Origin: Ryuthela nishihirai
Taxonomy: Eukaryota > Arthropoda > Arachnida > Araneae > Heptathelidae
Length of the DNA: 64,000 bases
Assembly (NCBI GenBank): GCA_038380435.1
Contig: JAWZYU010000661.1
Span: forward strand, 25,861-89,860
Reading direction: 5' to 3'
The translations under genes were made by a program, and so were the position numbers. Shown one piece after another: positions 1 to 11,639 of this stretch. Within the stretch, counting starts at the first letter, position 1. Every line of letters starts with the position of its first letter. The notes under the pieces are model-generated. The model was not told the origin of the DNA, ran no database searches, and saw only the letters and a list, made by a program, of their open reading frames with translations.

Positions 1-27
1 AGCCTTTAATGGTGGGGGAACTGGTCT

Positions 28-1077
28 TTGCCCATGCCTGCGATTAGTGAGCTGTTTGATATTGTCGGCATTCCCTCTCTTAATAAACACAGTTTCTTTA
101 AACATCCCACTAACCATTTTCTCTCCATAGGTAGTTGGAATGTGAGGACATTGCACAGAGCTTATTCTCTTGATGTCCTCACACAAGAATTCCACCGTTA
201 TAATTTAGATATTCTCTGATTGCAAGAGACCAGATGGACAGATAAAGGTCAGATTCTTAAAAATAATCTTAAATTTCTCTTTTTAGGGAGGGACGACAAT
301 AAGCACCACCTAGGTATGGGTCTGCTTCTCAGCAGACACGCTAGTGATGCTTTTCTAGGATATGAGTACATTAATGAAAGATTTCTTACAGCAAAATTTC
401 AGACAAGCATTAAAGACTTGAATGTTATCTGCTGTTATGCCCCCACTGGGGATGACGATGAGGATGAGAAGGATAGGTTTTACGGACAACTTCAGGATAT
501 TTTGAATTCTATGAAGAAAGGAGATATTACCCTTGTTCTAGGTGACTTCAATGCCAAAGTTGGTACTGACTCTGACCTTTGGGGAGGGGTGATAGGCCCT
601 TTTGGTATTGGTAGCTGTAATAGTAATAGAAACATCTCCTACAGGTAAGTTAACTTTATGATTTCAGAATAACTACACTTATTACAAATACCCAAGTAAT
701 ACATATGGGTTTCACCAGGTGGGTTGCATAGGAATATGATATATTATATATTAATTAACAGCAAAGGGCCTAGTTCTGTTGGGAATTCCAGGTCATACAG
801 GGGAGCTGAAATTGTATATGACCATTTCCTTGTTAATAGTGTCTTGAAACTTAAATTTAAGAAGTGTTGTGCTAAGGTAAAAAATCTCACCTTTAATTCT
901 GAAGCTATGAAAGACCCAGTTATAGCTAAAGCTTACCATGATAGGTTACTTAGTCATTATGACAGTCATGGTTTGCTTACTACTGAAGTTGATGAAGAAT
1001 GGGACCTTTTTAAACAGGCTTTTTTGGAAACTAACAGTACTCTTTTAGGAAAAAAAGAGCAGAGGAGACAGAATTAA
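28..1077 (+). pseudogene. RTE endonuclease domain, broken
   Basis: This is the N-terminal AP-like endonuclease of the LINE, the domain that nicks target DNA. From 28 to 648 one frame reads GSWNVRTL, then LDIL, an in-frame stop at 217-219, then LQETRW, which matches the RTE start motif. YAPTG (about 436) and LGDFNAKVG (about 538) follow, the second carrying the expected Asp and Asn catalytic-site residues. The frame breaks near 645. The open stretch 724-1077 holds RGAEIVYDHFLV, matching the terminal SDHxLV block of the endonuclease with its catalytic Asp-His pair. A lysine-rich linker to the RT follows. It is non-functional because of the stop and the frame break. Confidence 0.85.
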
Positions 1078-2660
1078 TTAAGTGATAAGGCACTTGAGCT
1101 TATTTCGGAAAGAAAGAACTGCAGGAATGTCCTTAATCAATACCTGCTGTCCTAATAGAAAGCATTACAGACAGCTTAATAAACGTGTAAAGGATCAGTT
1201 AGCTACTGATAAGAATCTTTGGCTTGTGATGGCTTGATTGACAAAGCCGAGGAAGCAGTTAGACAGTACAACAGCATAGAGCTGTACCAGATAGTTAATG
1301 TTTTGTGTGGTAGAAAACGGATAGGTATACAGGAATTGAAAGATAACCAAGGTAAGGTTATAGAAAGTGAGGATAACTATAAGGATATCAGCCTACTTTC
1401 TGTTCTAGGTAAAGTTCTTTGCATTATTATGCTTAATAGAATTAAGAATCTGGTTGACAGTCAATTTCGTGATGAGCAATGTGGATTCAGTAGTGGTAGG
1501 GGATGTGTAGATCAGATACTTTCATCAGGCAGATTCTTGAGAAATGTTTAGAGTTTCAGAAACCTTTGGTTGCTAGCTTTGTTGATTTCAAAAAGGTTTT
1601 GGACTCTGTTGATCGTCATAATTTGTGGTTGATTGTGAGATCATATGGTATACCAGACAAGTTAGTTAACATTATGAAAGCTCTCTATAATAACACTGAG
1701 TCGTGTGTGAGAGTTGGTAAAGCTTGAAGTAATTGGTTTAGCATTGCTTCTGGTATTCGACAAGGGTGCATTTTGTCCGCTTTTCTCCTTAGTTTGGTTA
1801 TTGATTATTTTATGCGAAATTCACTGCAAAGAAAAATTTTTTGCCTTAAATTGACTGGAGGTATGAAAATTTCCCATTTAGATTATGCTGATGAGATAAC
1901 CATTTTGGAAAATGATGTTGATGAGGTGAATTCTTTCATTCGAACTGTTGAGAGACTGGTAGTAGAGTAGGTTTGGTTATAAACAGAGAGAAAACTAAAG
2001 TGATGAAAATTGGTCAGGCAGGCTGTGGTGCAGTTAATCTGAGTGGTTGCACTCTTCATCAGGTGTCTGAGTTTAATTATCTTGGGAGCTATGTAACAGA
2101 TAATGGTGATGCGCGGCATGAGATTAACAGACGAATAGGGATTGCTGCCGGGACCTTTAAGAATCTACGGAGATTGCGGAGAAATAGGCGTATACACCTA
2201 AAGACTAAAATTAGACTGTATAATAGTTTGGTTCTTTCTAGGGTTGGTTATGGTAGTGAAACTTGGACGCTGTGTAAACAAGATAACAGGAAACTTGATG
2301 CTTTTGATTCTAGATGGTTACGCAGTATCTTGGGTATTAGGTGGTTTAACTTTGTAACTAATGATGAGGTTAGGCAAAGGAGTTTGCAACCTCCTTTAAG
2401 CAGCATATTGTGCAGAGAGAGACTCCGTTGGTTTGGCCATGTTGCCCGTATGAATAATTATAGATTGGCGAATAGGGTTATGAACAGTGTGCCTAAAGGC
2501 CTCAGAAAGAGGGGGAGACCTAGGATGCGATGGGCAGACAATGTCAAAAAGGACCTTGTTAGAATTGGTGTGTAGTGGCCAGATGCAGCAGATGTAGCTC
2601 AGGACAGATATGCTTCGAAAACTAAATTGCACGGTCTGGTTGGACCTCCGTAGCCCATGG
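1078..2660 (+). pseudogene. RTE reverse transcriptase and C-terminal region, broken
   Basis: Reverse transcriptase that would copy LINE RNA at the nicked target. The reading is split over frames at about 1219-1551, 1503-1727, 1773-1970 and 1973-2575, with stops near 1725 and 1968. ISLLSVLGKV, DEQCGFSSGRGCVDQI, SFVDFKKVLDSVDR (first catalytic Asp region) and GIRQGC appear in the correct RT order. The usual FADD box reads YADE at about 1886, so one catalytic Asp is lost. The thumb and C-terminal part keep YLGSYVT, ETWTL, LRWFGHVARM and RGRPRMRW. Part of the finger region near 1370 is deleted, since the text jumps from a charged stretch directly to ISLLSV. This is a dead copy. Confidence 0.87.
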
Positions 2661-2680
2661 CTGCTTGAGGTTGATGATGA

Positions 2681-3590
2681 TGATGAACTTCATAGTGTTC
2701 TATCAAAATTTCGGTAAGGATTTATTAAGTTTTCAAAAATAAAAAAAATGATCAAAAATACTTCATCATACTCTAAAAACTTTATTAGCGGATGCTAATA
2801 AAGTTTTAAAGTTGCGGAAGCTGATTAGACTTTGCGGATAAATCTTTATGAATGAGGATAGAACTTCTGCTATCTTCGCAGGGAGAAGAACTCCCTTGCT
2901 GTGCTCAGGTCTTAATATATATAGTAAAAAACTCAAAGTGGCAAGCTTACACCTATTATATATTTTAGATAATAGGCGTAATCCAAATGGGTGCACGGAA
3001 AACTTTCTTGTACGTCAGCGGTGACGTCTTTGGTGACAGAAGTTTTTGGCTCCGTGTAATTCCGCAGATACTTGACCGATAGGCACCAATATTTGTTGTG
3101 TTGTTCCTACTTGTGTCTTCCGGTGTAAGGTTTAGAGATTGGATTCATAAATGCAGTAGGTCAGGATTTTAATCCCTCTTCAAGTGTCCGAAATCTCAGG
3201 GGGCGCTGCCGTCGCCTACGTTATGAATGTAATACGTTATCGATGGGAAAAATTATCAATAGGCAGATGTTTCATACCAAACTTTTGGGGGAGGGCTTAA
3301 TTTTATGAGGTTGAAACTCTCACACTGTACTAAATTATGATCAAGCTGTGTTCGAAATTTGGTGGTCCTAGATTTTCCGATTTTTTTAGTAATTTCGGAG
3401 TTCTCGCACAACAGACAGATAAATTCTCTAAAATATAACAGATTGCTATCGGCAAAAAAATAAATAAATAAAATTATGCGATCCACTCTTAAAAAAGCAA
3501 CTAATGCATTAGTAGCACGACCTGTGTGCTCGTGATGTAATGGATACAGAACTTTCGTACTCAGCTTAAATTCCCGTGTCGTAACAAATA
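2681..3590. other. Spacer without a recognisable gene; one hairpin
   Basis: I see no coding pattern with recognisable motifs. A perfect inverted repeat lies at 2776-2789 and 2794-2807 (arms of 14 bp around AAACTTTATTAGC, 4-base loop). A GC-richer part near 3000-3230 could be an old exon or regulatory stretch but shows nothing diagnostic. Confidence 0.5.
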
Positions 3591-3905
3591 GGCCACCTTG
3601 GGTTGTGATATAGCTTTAAACGGAGGTTTCCAACGTCTCTGTCTGTTCAATGCAACAAATAACATCTTGGGTTGCGGCCACCTTGGTTGGCCACCTTGGG
3701 TTGTGGTATGGCATTAAAAAGAGGTTTCCAACGTCTCTGTCTGTTCAATGTAACACCTAGGCCACCTTGGGTTGTGGTATAGCATTAAAGAGAGGTTTCC
3801 AACGTCTCTGTCTGTTCAATGTAACAACTAGGCCACCTTTGGGTTGTCGCGTGGGCTTAAAGGGTGGTTCCCAACGTCTCTGGTCACTGAATCCACTTTT
3901 TCGAC
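3591..3905. repeat. 71-bp tandem repeat, about four units
   Basis: Units begin with GGCCACCTTGGGTTGT and contain TTTCCAACGTCTCTGTCTG. They start at about 3591, 3689, 3760 and 3831. The middle units are 71 bp; the first is longer because of a short internal duplication, and the last is the most diverged. Confidence 0.85.
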
Positions 3906-3913
3906 CGCACTCC

Positions 3914-3957
3914 GTCCTTGAGTCCTTGTGACCTGGCCATTTAGCTCATTGTAAGCC
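3914..3957 (+). mobile_element. SINE-A 3' relic
   Basis: The stretch TCCTTGTGACCTGGCCATTT followed by AGCTCATTG is the SINE-A body just before its tail. It carries the older diagnostic bases (CTTGTGAC, CATTG). No head remains. Confidence 0.65.
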
Positions 3958-5075
3958 AAAAGGAAAAAAAAAATGGCTTCAAGGTAAAGCAATAATAATC
4001 ATGATCTAGTCGTCCCTAATTTGGCAAGCTTCTGCATTTTCTCCTGAAGTAATCGATACCTAACTTCCAGTTCACCAGGATAAAAACCCATTTCATAATA
4101 ACTATACCACCTCTGGCTCTAATGCAGTTAACCCAACTGACAAGAATTAGAAGAAAAAAAAAAATTGCATTTTTCTCTTAACAGAATACTCTCGGAATAT
4201 TTTGCATTTGGCTCACGTTGGTTGGGCTTTAACCAAAGTGATTGTCTCTCGAGGTTTGACAGTCTACATAACCTTTCGTCTAAGTTTAACGATTTTCCGA
4301 TAACAGCTCAAAATGCTCAGTCTCTGGATTACTTTCCTATCTGCTATTACAACGATATTGCAACCTGTGTGATGCTCATACGTACATCTGGGAAACACCC
4401 GAAAAATCATTAGTAGAAGAAGAAGGATATAGAAGTTAAAAAAAAAAGGTTAATTTTCGGAAAATGTCATAATTAAGCTTGTCCACAGAGATATAACTGT
4501 TCCGAATTCGATATGTATGCGTACGGACAGAATAGGGTAAGCTCTTCTGTCCCATATATGGGAAGTAAACTGTTAGAATTCAGCCGGCGTACGTCGGCCA
4601 ACAATTACACTGTCAAACAGTTGCCATTATTTTTCCCTTTCTCTGTCAGGGTGCAATTACTGCAGCTGCTTTTCATGCAGTAAAGGAAACGAGATATACG
4701 TACGAACTGTGACAACGGCGGGTTTTAAATACCCCTGAAACTGAGAGCAGGTGTTTGATATGGGTTGTTCGTTGTACGGTACCAGTTGTTGACGACGTCT
4801 ATGTTTGTAGAATTTCAATGTTCCGTTTCTGTTCGCTGTCGTGTTCGACTCTGGAGGGAGATGCGCTTGACTGTGGGCTTGGCACCGCCTTGGGGAACGA
4901 CAGAAGGAACTGAGAGGCGGGCGATACACGGCGCTCGGCAGTGGCTGTTGAGTTGGTGGAATGGCACGACGACTGGTTTGGCGAAGCGTTCTTGAGATTT
5001 ATGGGTGTTCGTTCTAATAGTTGGAGACATTTGAGTTTTCGAATCGTTCGGACTTAAGCGATATTCATAGAGTTC
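3958..5075. other. Spacer; 4740-5075 is GC-richer and promoter- or LTR-like
   Basis: The first part is AT-rich with no recognised gene. At about 4724 a TTTAAATACCC stretch precedes a sharp rise in GC and a run without A-tracts up to about 5040. That arrangement can be a promoter with 5' leader or the remains of an LTR. I see no primer-binding site, no TG..CA ends and no ORF with known motifs, so neither is claimed. Confidence 0.3.
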
Positions 5076-5536
5076 GGTTGGGTGGTTTTTAGCTTTGAGA
5101 TTGGATTGGATTGTTTTACCTCTGAGCGGCCCTTTTTTGCACACAATGGGCTAAATGGCCAGGTCACATAGACCCCGAAGGGTCAGAGAAGGTTGGGGGA
5201 GGGGACCCACTGGAACAGCTGTTGGGAGACAGATGGTAGCCTCCCGTCAAGGCCATCCAGCGTGTTCTTTAACGTGCACAGGGTATGGCTCTCCCGCACA
5301 CTGGGCCACGGCTTAACGTCCCATCCGACGGACGGCGGCCTTTTCAAGCCCATCGGTGTCCCCTACTGACCCTGGGCAGGGCGGGGAATTTTGCGGAGAT
5401 AAATCTCAACGCTGACCCAGCTGGGACTCGAAACTGGGAACTACAGATTACGAGCCTGGCGCGCTACCGACTGAGCCACCCCCGCCCCCCTTTTAGCTTT
5501 GAGAGGCACTTTTTTGCACACAATGGGCTAAATGCA
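5076..5536 (-). mobile_element. Old SINE-A 3' fragment, split by a younger SINE-A
   Basis: Pieces 5076-5100 and 5505-5536 join into a diverged SINE-A tail (GGTTGGGTGG, then GGCACTTTTTTGCACACAAT). The younger copy sits between them and duplicated TTTTAGCTTTGAGA of the old one. Confidence 0.7.
5101..5490 (-). mobile_element. SINE-A, full length, nested in older SINE-A
   Basis: Complete copy from the tail (TTGGATTGGATTG, the AATCC tail variant) to the tRNA-like head. A perfect 14-bp TSD, TTTTAGCTTTGAGA, lies at 5087-5100 and 5491-5504. It has the older CACAATGGG variant. Confidence 0.93.
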
Positions 5537-6660
5537 GAGACATACTGATAGCCCCACCCAACCCACAGTTAGGGAGGCGCTGCAAAAAAAAATATAAAAT
5601 TTATGGTGAAACTTGATATACAACTATATAAATAGCCCGCCATTTTTTTTCTATAGCTTTGAAAGAATAATAACAGAAGATGAACAATCAACTTCTTTTA
5701 TTAAAGAAGAATATAAATTATTATTCATAAAAGAATAGAATACAGTGCATTTCCCATTTGATCTGCAAAGCTAAATAGCTTATCTGCAGGAAAATGACTA
5801 AATTAAATTAAACATAGATCATTCAGCCACAAAAATGGTACACATCAAATAAATTCGCAAAACACAACACATAATATTCAGATAATTTGAAATTCCCAAA
5901 TATTTTTTCAATTCGATTTTCAGCCTACTAAAGAAGAAGAATATATATAAAGAAGAATATATATATTTGGTAATCCTTTTGGGAAAATATTAAATATAAG
6001 TGGTACTTGGTATTTGGAGGTACGTTTTCCGTAATTATTTTGTAATATCCTTGGTTTTGAAGTTTGCATTTTTATTGTGTTGAATTTTTAGTTTGCATGT
6101 TTCGTCAAAAAATTTTTCAATATTAAGCTATATTTTTAAAAATTACTGTGGGATAAAAGATTTAAAAATTTTAATCTATTTGTTGAAGTTTTATGAATTT
6201 TTTTGCAAATGAAACGGAATAATATTTTTAGCTATTATGGATTGCAGTTTTTCTATTTTATTTACGTTCGTTAAGTTACTTGTTCTCTGCACAATTATTC
6301 CATAATTTAAAATCGATTTTCATATTGCATTATAAAATAATGTACAGGTTTCCATATTTAGTACGTATTATAATTTTTGAATTTTATCGTTGATATTCTC
6401 AAGCCTTCACGTATGTGGTATATATGAACATTCCACCTAAAATATTCACCAAAAATGATTCTTAGGTATTTTATTTGATTTACTTGCTCCATACGTGGAC
6501 AACTGCATAATGATTCGCAATTAGAAACATCTTATTTTACAATTTATTTTATGTGTTTTGATAAAGAGATTTCGATGAATATTAAATCCTGAATGTATAC
6601 TCATCCATTTTGATTTTTTCTCATTTAAGTCGATTTTATAATGATTTAACCATCTAAATT
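5537..6660. other. AT-rich spacer
   Basis: Very AT-rich with long A and T runs and short local repeats (AAGAAGAATATATA near 5930-5970). No gene or known element recognised. Confidence 0.5.
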
Positions 6661-8060
6661 AATCATCGTCGTGCCAATCCGACACACTTCGAGCCCTGTA
6701 CACGTGACAGTTGTCGTCTTGGAAGACTGGGTATCCTTCTGATGTTCACTGTGGAGATGCTGCACAAAAGGCAACATCTGGTCGTCCCAGTAGCTCCATA
6801 TAGCCCTTCTGGTTTAAGTTGGGTTGTTTTACCGCTGAGCGGCACTTTTTTGCACACCATTGGCTAAATGGCCAGGTCATATGGACCCCGAAGGCTCAGA
6901 GAAGGTTGGGGGAGGGAACCCACTGGAATAGCTGTTGAGAGACAGATGGTAGCCTCCCGTCAAGGCTATCCAGCGTGTTCTTTAACGTGCGCAGGGTATG
7001 ACTCTCCCGCACACGGGGCCACGGCTTAACGTCCCATCCGACGGACAGCGGCCTTTCCAAGCCCATCGGTGTCCCCCCGCACACGGGGCCACGGCTTAAC
7101 GTCCCATCCGACGGACAGCGGCCTTTCCAAGCCCATCGGTGTCCCCTACTGACCGTGGGCAGGGCGGGGAAATTTTTGCGGAGATAAATCTCAACGCTGA
7201 CCCATCTGGGACTCGAACCTGTGAACTACAGATTACGAGCCTGACGCGCTACGGACTGAGCCACCCCCGCCCCCTTCTGGTTTAAGTGTGACGTTACCGC
7301 AACCAAAGGACCCATTTCCTCATACGTGAAACACCCCCTTAACATTACAGAGCCTCCTCCAGCATGAACACAACCTTGCACACAGTCGGCATGGAAGGCT
7401 TCATGCGGCTTACGATGTACCTGTCACCTCGCATTACAAGCAAAAACGTGACTCATCCGACCAGATCACACGCTTCCAAGAGTCGACAGTCCAGTCTTTG
7501 TGGCGTCGCGCCCACCGTAGCCATGCAGCCTTGTGCAGAGATGTTAATATGGGTCTCTACCATGGTACTTTGCTCTAGATATAAATGGCATGCAGTTCCC
7601 TTTGGAGTGTTCGTTCGGAAACAGCTTGTTGTAAGACTGCATTGACTGACTGTGGAGCAATTCCTGCCTCATTGCAAAGCGGGTTGCCCTAATAGTGCGT
7701 GACACAGTGTGGCGGTCCCTATTGGTGATCACAATCTCTGCTGCAGTTCTGGCGACGATTAGCAGTGGACTGCGATGTACGCCACTGCTGGAAGACCCTT
7801 TGGAGAGTACTTTTTGAAACATATGCAAAGGCAGCAACTTTTTGTGCACTAGTCCCTTTGGCTCGGCCAAACGCAATACTTTTTGCCACTTATTCACATC
7901 TTTGGCGCGACCCATTTTTCACGGAGTGACTAACACACACGTGACACACAACAACTTCTTGTCACTGTAAGAACTCCGTAGCGCACGGCACAGCTATTTG
8001 TAGGACGCGTTTATTACTTGTGCGCCCTCTGTTGCTGTCGAACGGATGTAACCCTCTTAC
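6661..8060 (-). pseudogene. Tc1/mariner-like transposase relic, interrupted by SINE-A
   Basis: Read on the minus strand, 7915 down to about 7280 starts MGRAKD and continues with a helix-turn-helix-like N-terminal region. After several stops it reaches GGVS-type residues and the catalytic-core region. The part at 6661-6818 reads on to FQDDNCHVYRARSVSDW, which matches the QxDNAPxHxA block of Tc1 transposases with its second catalytic Asp. A SINE-A copy (6820-7271) splits the core. Stops and frameshifts make it non-functional. I could not identify terminal inverted repeats. It would have catalysed cut-and-paste transposition at TA sites. Confidence 0.75.
6820..7271 (-). mobile_element. SINE-A with internal 70-bp tandem duplication
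   Basis: Full copy with a TSD CCCTTCTGGTTTAAG at 6804-6818 and 7272-7286, inside the transposase relic. A 70-bp piece of the body (7011-7080) is repeated directly at 7081-7150, so the copy is longer than usual. Confidence 0.92.
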
Positions 8061-8130
8061 GGCGGGAGATAACTAATTTTTTGTCCTGTGAGCTTATTTA
8101 TAAATAAACCTTAATAAAAATATTAGTGGA

Positions 8131-8518
8131 TTGGGTTGGGTTGTTTTACCTCTGAACGGCACTTTTTTGCACACCATGGGCTAAATGGCCAGGTCACATG
8201 GACCCCGAAGGCTCAGAGAAGGTTGGGGGAGGGGACCCACTGGAACAGCTGTTGGGAGACAGATGGTAGCCTCCCGTCAAGGCCAACCAGCGTGTTCTTT
8301 AACATGCACAGGGTATGGCTCTCCCGCACACGGGGCCACGGCTTAACGTCCCATCCGACGGACGGCAGCCTTTCCAAGTCCATCGGTGTCCCCTACTGAC
8401 CGTGGGCAGGACGGGAAATTTTGCGGAGATAAATCTCAACGCTAACCCAGCTGGGACTCGAACCTGGGAACTACAGATTACGAGCCTGGCGAGCAACCGA
8501 CTGAGCCACCCCCGCCCC
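8131..8518 (-). mobile_element. SINE-A, full length
   Basis: Tail to head complete. Flanks share only ATTAG, so no convincing TSD is visible. A short piece of another SINE-A tail (AAGTGCCGCTAGGAGGTAAA) lies just outside at about 8535-8554. Confidence 0.9.
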
Positions 8519-8559
8519 AACCATTAGGTCCTAAAAGTGCCGCTAGGAGGTAAAGCTAC

Positions 8560-9757
8560 GATAACCAAACCCTCTTCTCTGGTCAGTGTAAGATTTTGTG
8601 TCACGTGTGTTCAGGGATTTTTCTTTCATCTTAATGTCAGTGCATGTTTTTTATCTTCACCTCTGGTCAGTAATAATTAATATCTAGGGTCATTATATCA
8701 TATCAGAGTATTTTTTTTTTGTCTTTCTCTGGTCAACGGTTTCTTTCTTCCCCTGTGGTTAGTTTAAGTTCTTTGAGTTCATCTCTGGACAGGAAATGTA
8801 TTCTTTTCACCTCAAGTTCAGTGTACGCTTCTGTCTTCACATCTGGTCAATGCTGATTTTGTCTTCAGTTTAGTCAGCGTAGTTTCTTCTTTCGTTCCCT
8901 GGCAAAAGTGTCTTTTTTCTATTCTGGCCAGTTTAAGTTTCTTTTCTCGTCCGATGAAGGTATTTATCTTCCACCTTTTCTTTGTTTTTTGTCTTTCTTT
9001 AGGTAGGGATCTTTTTTTCTTCCTCTGGTCAGTGTATTTTCTTTCCGTGGTCAGTATATTTTCTTCTCCAATGATCAGTGTATTTACTTCTTCTCTGATC
9101 AGTGTATTTTCTTGTCCAATGGTCAGTGTATTTTCTTATCCAATGGTCAGTGTATTTTCTTCTCCTCTGGTCAGTGTATTTACTTCTCTGGTCAGTGTAT
9201 TTTCTTCTCCTCTGATCGGTGTATTTTCTTCTTCAACGGTCAGTGCATTTTCCTTTCCTCTAATTAGTGTATTTTCTTCTCCAATGGTCAGTTTAAATTT
9301 CTTTGTTTTCACCGTAGTCAGAGTATTTATTTTTCACCTCATGTTAGTGTACATTTCTGTTTTCACCTTTGGTGAGTAAATGATTTTACCTTCAGTCTAG
9401 TCGGTATATCTTTCTTTGATTAGTATTTTTTTCTTCTCTTCTGGCCAGTGTGCTTTCTTCTTCAATGGCCAGTTTAAGTTTCTTTGTTTTCATCTCTGTT
9501 CAAGGTATTAATCTTTCACTTCAAATTAGTGTACACTTCTGACTTCACCTTTGATCACTACAGATTTTGTCTTCAATCTAGTCAGTGTAGTTTTTGTCTT
9601 TCATTGGTCAGTGTTTTTTTCCCTTCTCCTCTGGTCAGTGTGTTTTTCTTCTCCTCCGCATAGTTTGAGTTCTTTTTCATAGCTCTGGTCAGGGTATTCA
9701 TTAATCACAAAAGGTCAGGGAGCATTTTTGACTTCCCCTCTGATTAAATCATGATTT
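8560..9757. repeat. Pyrimidine-rich minisatellite, about 24-bp unit
   Basis: Diverged units around CTCTGGTCAGTGTATTTTCT fill this stretch; they are most regular at about 9030-9290. The strand is T/C-rich. An open frame here only reflects the repeat period and is not a gene. Confidence 0.85.
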
Positions 9758-9771
9758 TATCTTCAAATTTA

Positions 9772-10384
9772 CCGATGGGCTTGGAAAGGCCGTCGTCCGT
9801 CGGATGGGACGTTAAGCCGTGGCCCCCTTGTGCGGGAAAGCCATACCCTGTGCACGTTAAAAGGAGACGTTAAACGGAGAGCCATACCCTGTGCACGTTA
9901 AAGAACACGCTGGATGGCCTTGACGGGAGGCTACCATCTGTCTCCCAACAGCTGTTCCAGTGGGCCCCCTCCCCCAACCTTCTCTGAGCCTTCGGGGTCC
10001 ATGTGACCTGGCCATTTAGCCCATGGTGTGCAAAAAAGTGCCGCTCAGAGGTAAAACAACCCAACCCAACCCAGGTTCGAGTCCCAGCTGGGTCAGCGTT
10101 GAGATTTATCTCTGCAAAACTCCCCGCCCGATGGGCTTGGAAAGGCCGCCGTCCGTCGGATGGGTCGTTAAGACGTGGCCCGTGTGAGGGAGAGACATAC
10201 GCTGTGCACGTTAAAGAACACGCTGGATGGCCTTGATGGGAGGCTACCATCTGTCTCCCAACAGCTGTTCCAGTGGGTCCCCTCCCCCAACCTTCTCTGA
10301 GCCTCCGGGGTCCATGTGACCTGGCCATTTAGCCCATGGTGTGCAAAAAAGTGCCGCTCAGAGGTAAAACAACCCAACAACCCA
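9772..10384 (+). mobile_element. SINE-A head-to-tail dimer, single TSD
   Basis: Unit 1 (9772-10070) starts within the body at CCGATGGGCTTGG and runs to the tail; it carries a small internal duplication around 9845-9900. Unit 2 (10071-10384) starts at the B box (CCAGGTTCGAG) and has a body deletion. The whole dimer is flanked once by ATCTTCAAATTTA (9759-9771 and 10385-10397). Confidence 0.9.
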
Positions 10385-10397
10385 ATCTTCAAATTTA

Positions 10398-11179
10398 TGC
10401 AATTTGTACTTTAAAAGATGCCATTTTTATAACTAGTCAGTCCCACATTACTAGGAAGAGTTATAAACTTAAAAAAATATCCGCTGTTTTCAAACGCAAT
10501 GACATTGAGTGAAGACGAAACACAAGTCACAAATATACTTACATCTTCTGACCCTTCATTAGCTTCGTATCAGACCCATCAGTCTCTTACAACAACAATT
10601 CTTTCTTACCATCCATATTCATTCACCATCTTCTGTTCCTTCCCATGTCCTAGACTTAAAACAACCTTCTACTTCTTGTTAAAAATGCAGGTGACCAAAA
10701 CCTGTATAAGAAAATTGCTATGTACCAGCAGCAATTTTACGTTGATTGTCAAATACCGGACGCTTTCGACAGGTTTTTTTTTTATCTTCTCTACTGTAAC
10801 CGCGTCTTTTTGCTTTTTCGGAAGAAATTTATCTCTACGTAACTAGCTCCTCATTTAATTACACATAATCGTCGTAAATGTTGCTTTGACCCTGAACTTT
10901 CCGAACTTGATACTCTTCTCATAGTCACCAGATGGCTTCTGCTGGTTACACCAGTTTTAGGGAGGTAGAGGCAGGAAGACTTCTATGTTCCTCAAAAGTG
11001 TCTGACGCTTCACTCTTTAGTCCTATGAACTATGGGTAACAGTGCACAGTGATTTTACAATAAGGAAGATTGACTGAAACAAAGTGTGGTAAGTAGGAAT
11101 GTTAAAGGGATTAAAGATGGTGTTCTATTCATTATTGAGGATTGTTAATAGTAGTTCTGATTCATATCAAATTTGAAAA
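10398..11179. other. Spacer without a recognisable gene
   Basis: No domain or repeat recognised. The open stretch 10499-10846 is Thr/Ser/Phe-rich with no family resemblance I can name. Confidence 0.45.
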
Positions 11180-11192
11180 CTTCACAGTAATT

Positions 11193-11565
11193 GGGGCGGG
11201 GGTGGCTCAGTCGGTAGCGCGCCAGGCTCGTAATCTGTAGTTCACAGGTTCGAGTCCCAGCTGGGTCAGCGTTGAGATTTATCTCCGCAAAATTCCCCGC
11301 CCTGCCCACGGTCAGTAGGGGACACCGATGGGCTTGGAAAGGCCGCCGTCCGTCGGATGGGACGTTAAGCCGTGGCCCCGTGTGCGGGAGAGCCATACCC
11401 TGTGCACGTTAAAGAACACGTTGGATGGCCTTGACGGGAGGCTACCATCTGTCTCCCAACAGCTGTTCCAGTGGGTCCCTTCTCTGAGCCTTCGGGGTCC
11501 ATGTGACCTGGCCATTTAGCCCATGGTGTGCAAAAAAGTGCCGCTCAGAGGTAAAACAACCCAAC
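11193..11565 (+). mobile_element. SINE-A, near full length
   Basis: Head to tail complete, with a small deletion in the C-rich stretch after GTGGGTCCC. Perfect TSD CTTCACAGTAATT at 11180-11192 and 11566-11578. Confidence 0.95.
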
Positions 11566-11639
11566 CTTCACAGTAATTTCTCTGAGTCGTGTGATTTTGA
11601 AATGTAGTACTTTTCTGTGAGTCGTGTGTAGCTCTGAAT

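Larger units (their letters stand above)
1..2680 (+). mobile_element. RTE-clade non-LTR retrotransposon (LINE), decayed, 5' end outside window
   Basis: One degenerate LINE covers the start of the window. It encodes in order an apurinic-like endonuclease, a linker, a reverse transcriptase and a C-terminal tail, all on the plus strand but broken by stops and frameshifts. The C-terminal motifs ETWTL and LRWFGHVARM and the closing stretch before the stop are typical of the RTE/BovB clade. The 3' end is a short GAT microsatellite after CCCATGGCTGCTTGAGG, as RTE elements usually end. Pieces of the same family recur at 15458-15672, 28194-28350 plus 29071-29507, and 55813-55980 (minus). The element cannot make a working enzyme. 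Family placement comes from motifs read by eye. Confidence 0.9.

Noticed and set aside
4724..5075. LTR retrotransposon or host promoter
   Set aside because: TATA-like start and GC-rich leader only; no second LTR, primer-binding site, gag/pol motifs or exon found.
8136..8399. Recurring 60-90 codon open frames (starting MGCFTSERHF, MALPHTGPRL, MGLERPPSVG, MARSHGPRRL and similar)
   Set aside because: They are SINE-A read in different frames and strands. The same DNA carries the tRNA-like head and TSDs, and frames shift by indels between copies.
8954..9379. Open frame of 141 codons, Ser/Val/Phe-rich with repeated SVFS
   Set aside because: It lies wholly within the 24-bp pyrimidine-rich minisatellite.
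10053..10070. Telomere-like AACCC/TTGGG repeats at SINE ends
   Set aside because: Only two or three units, always at the SINE-A 3' end; arthropod telomeres usually use TTAGG. These are SINE tails.
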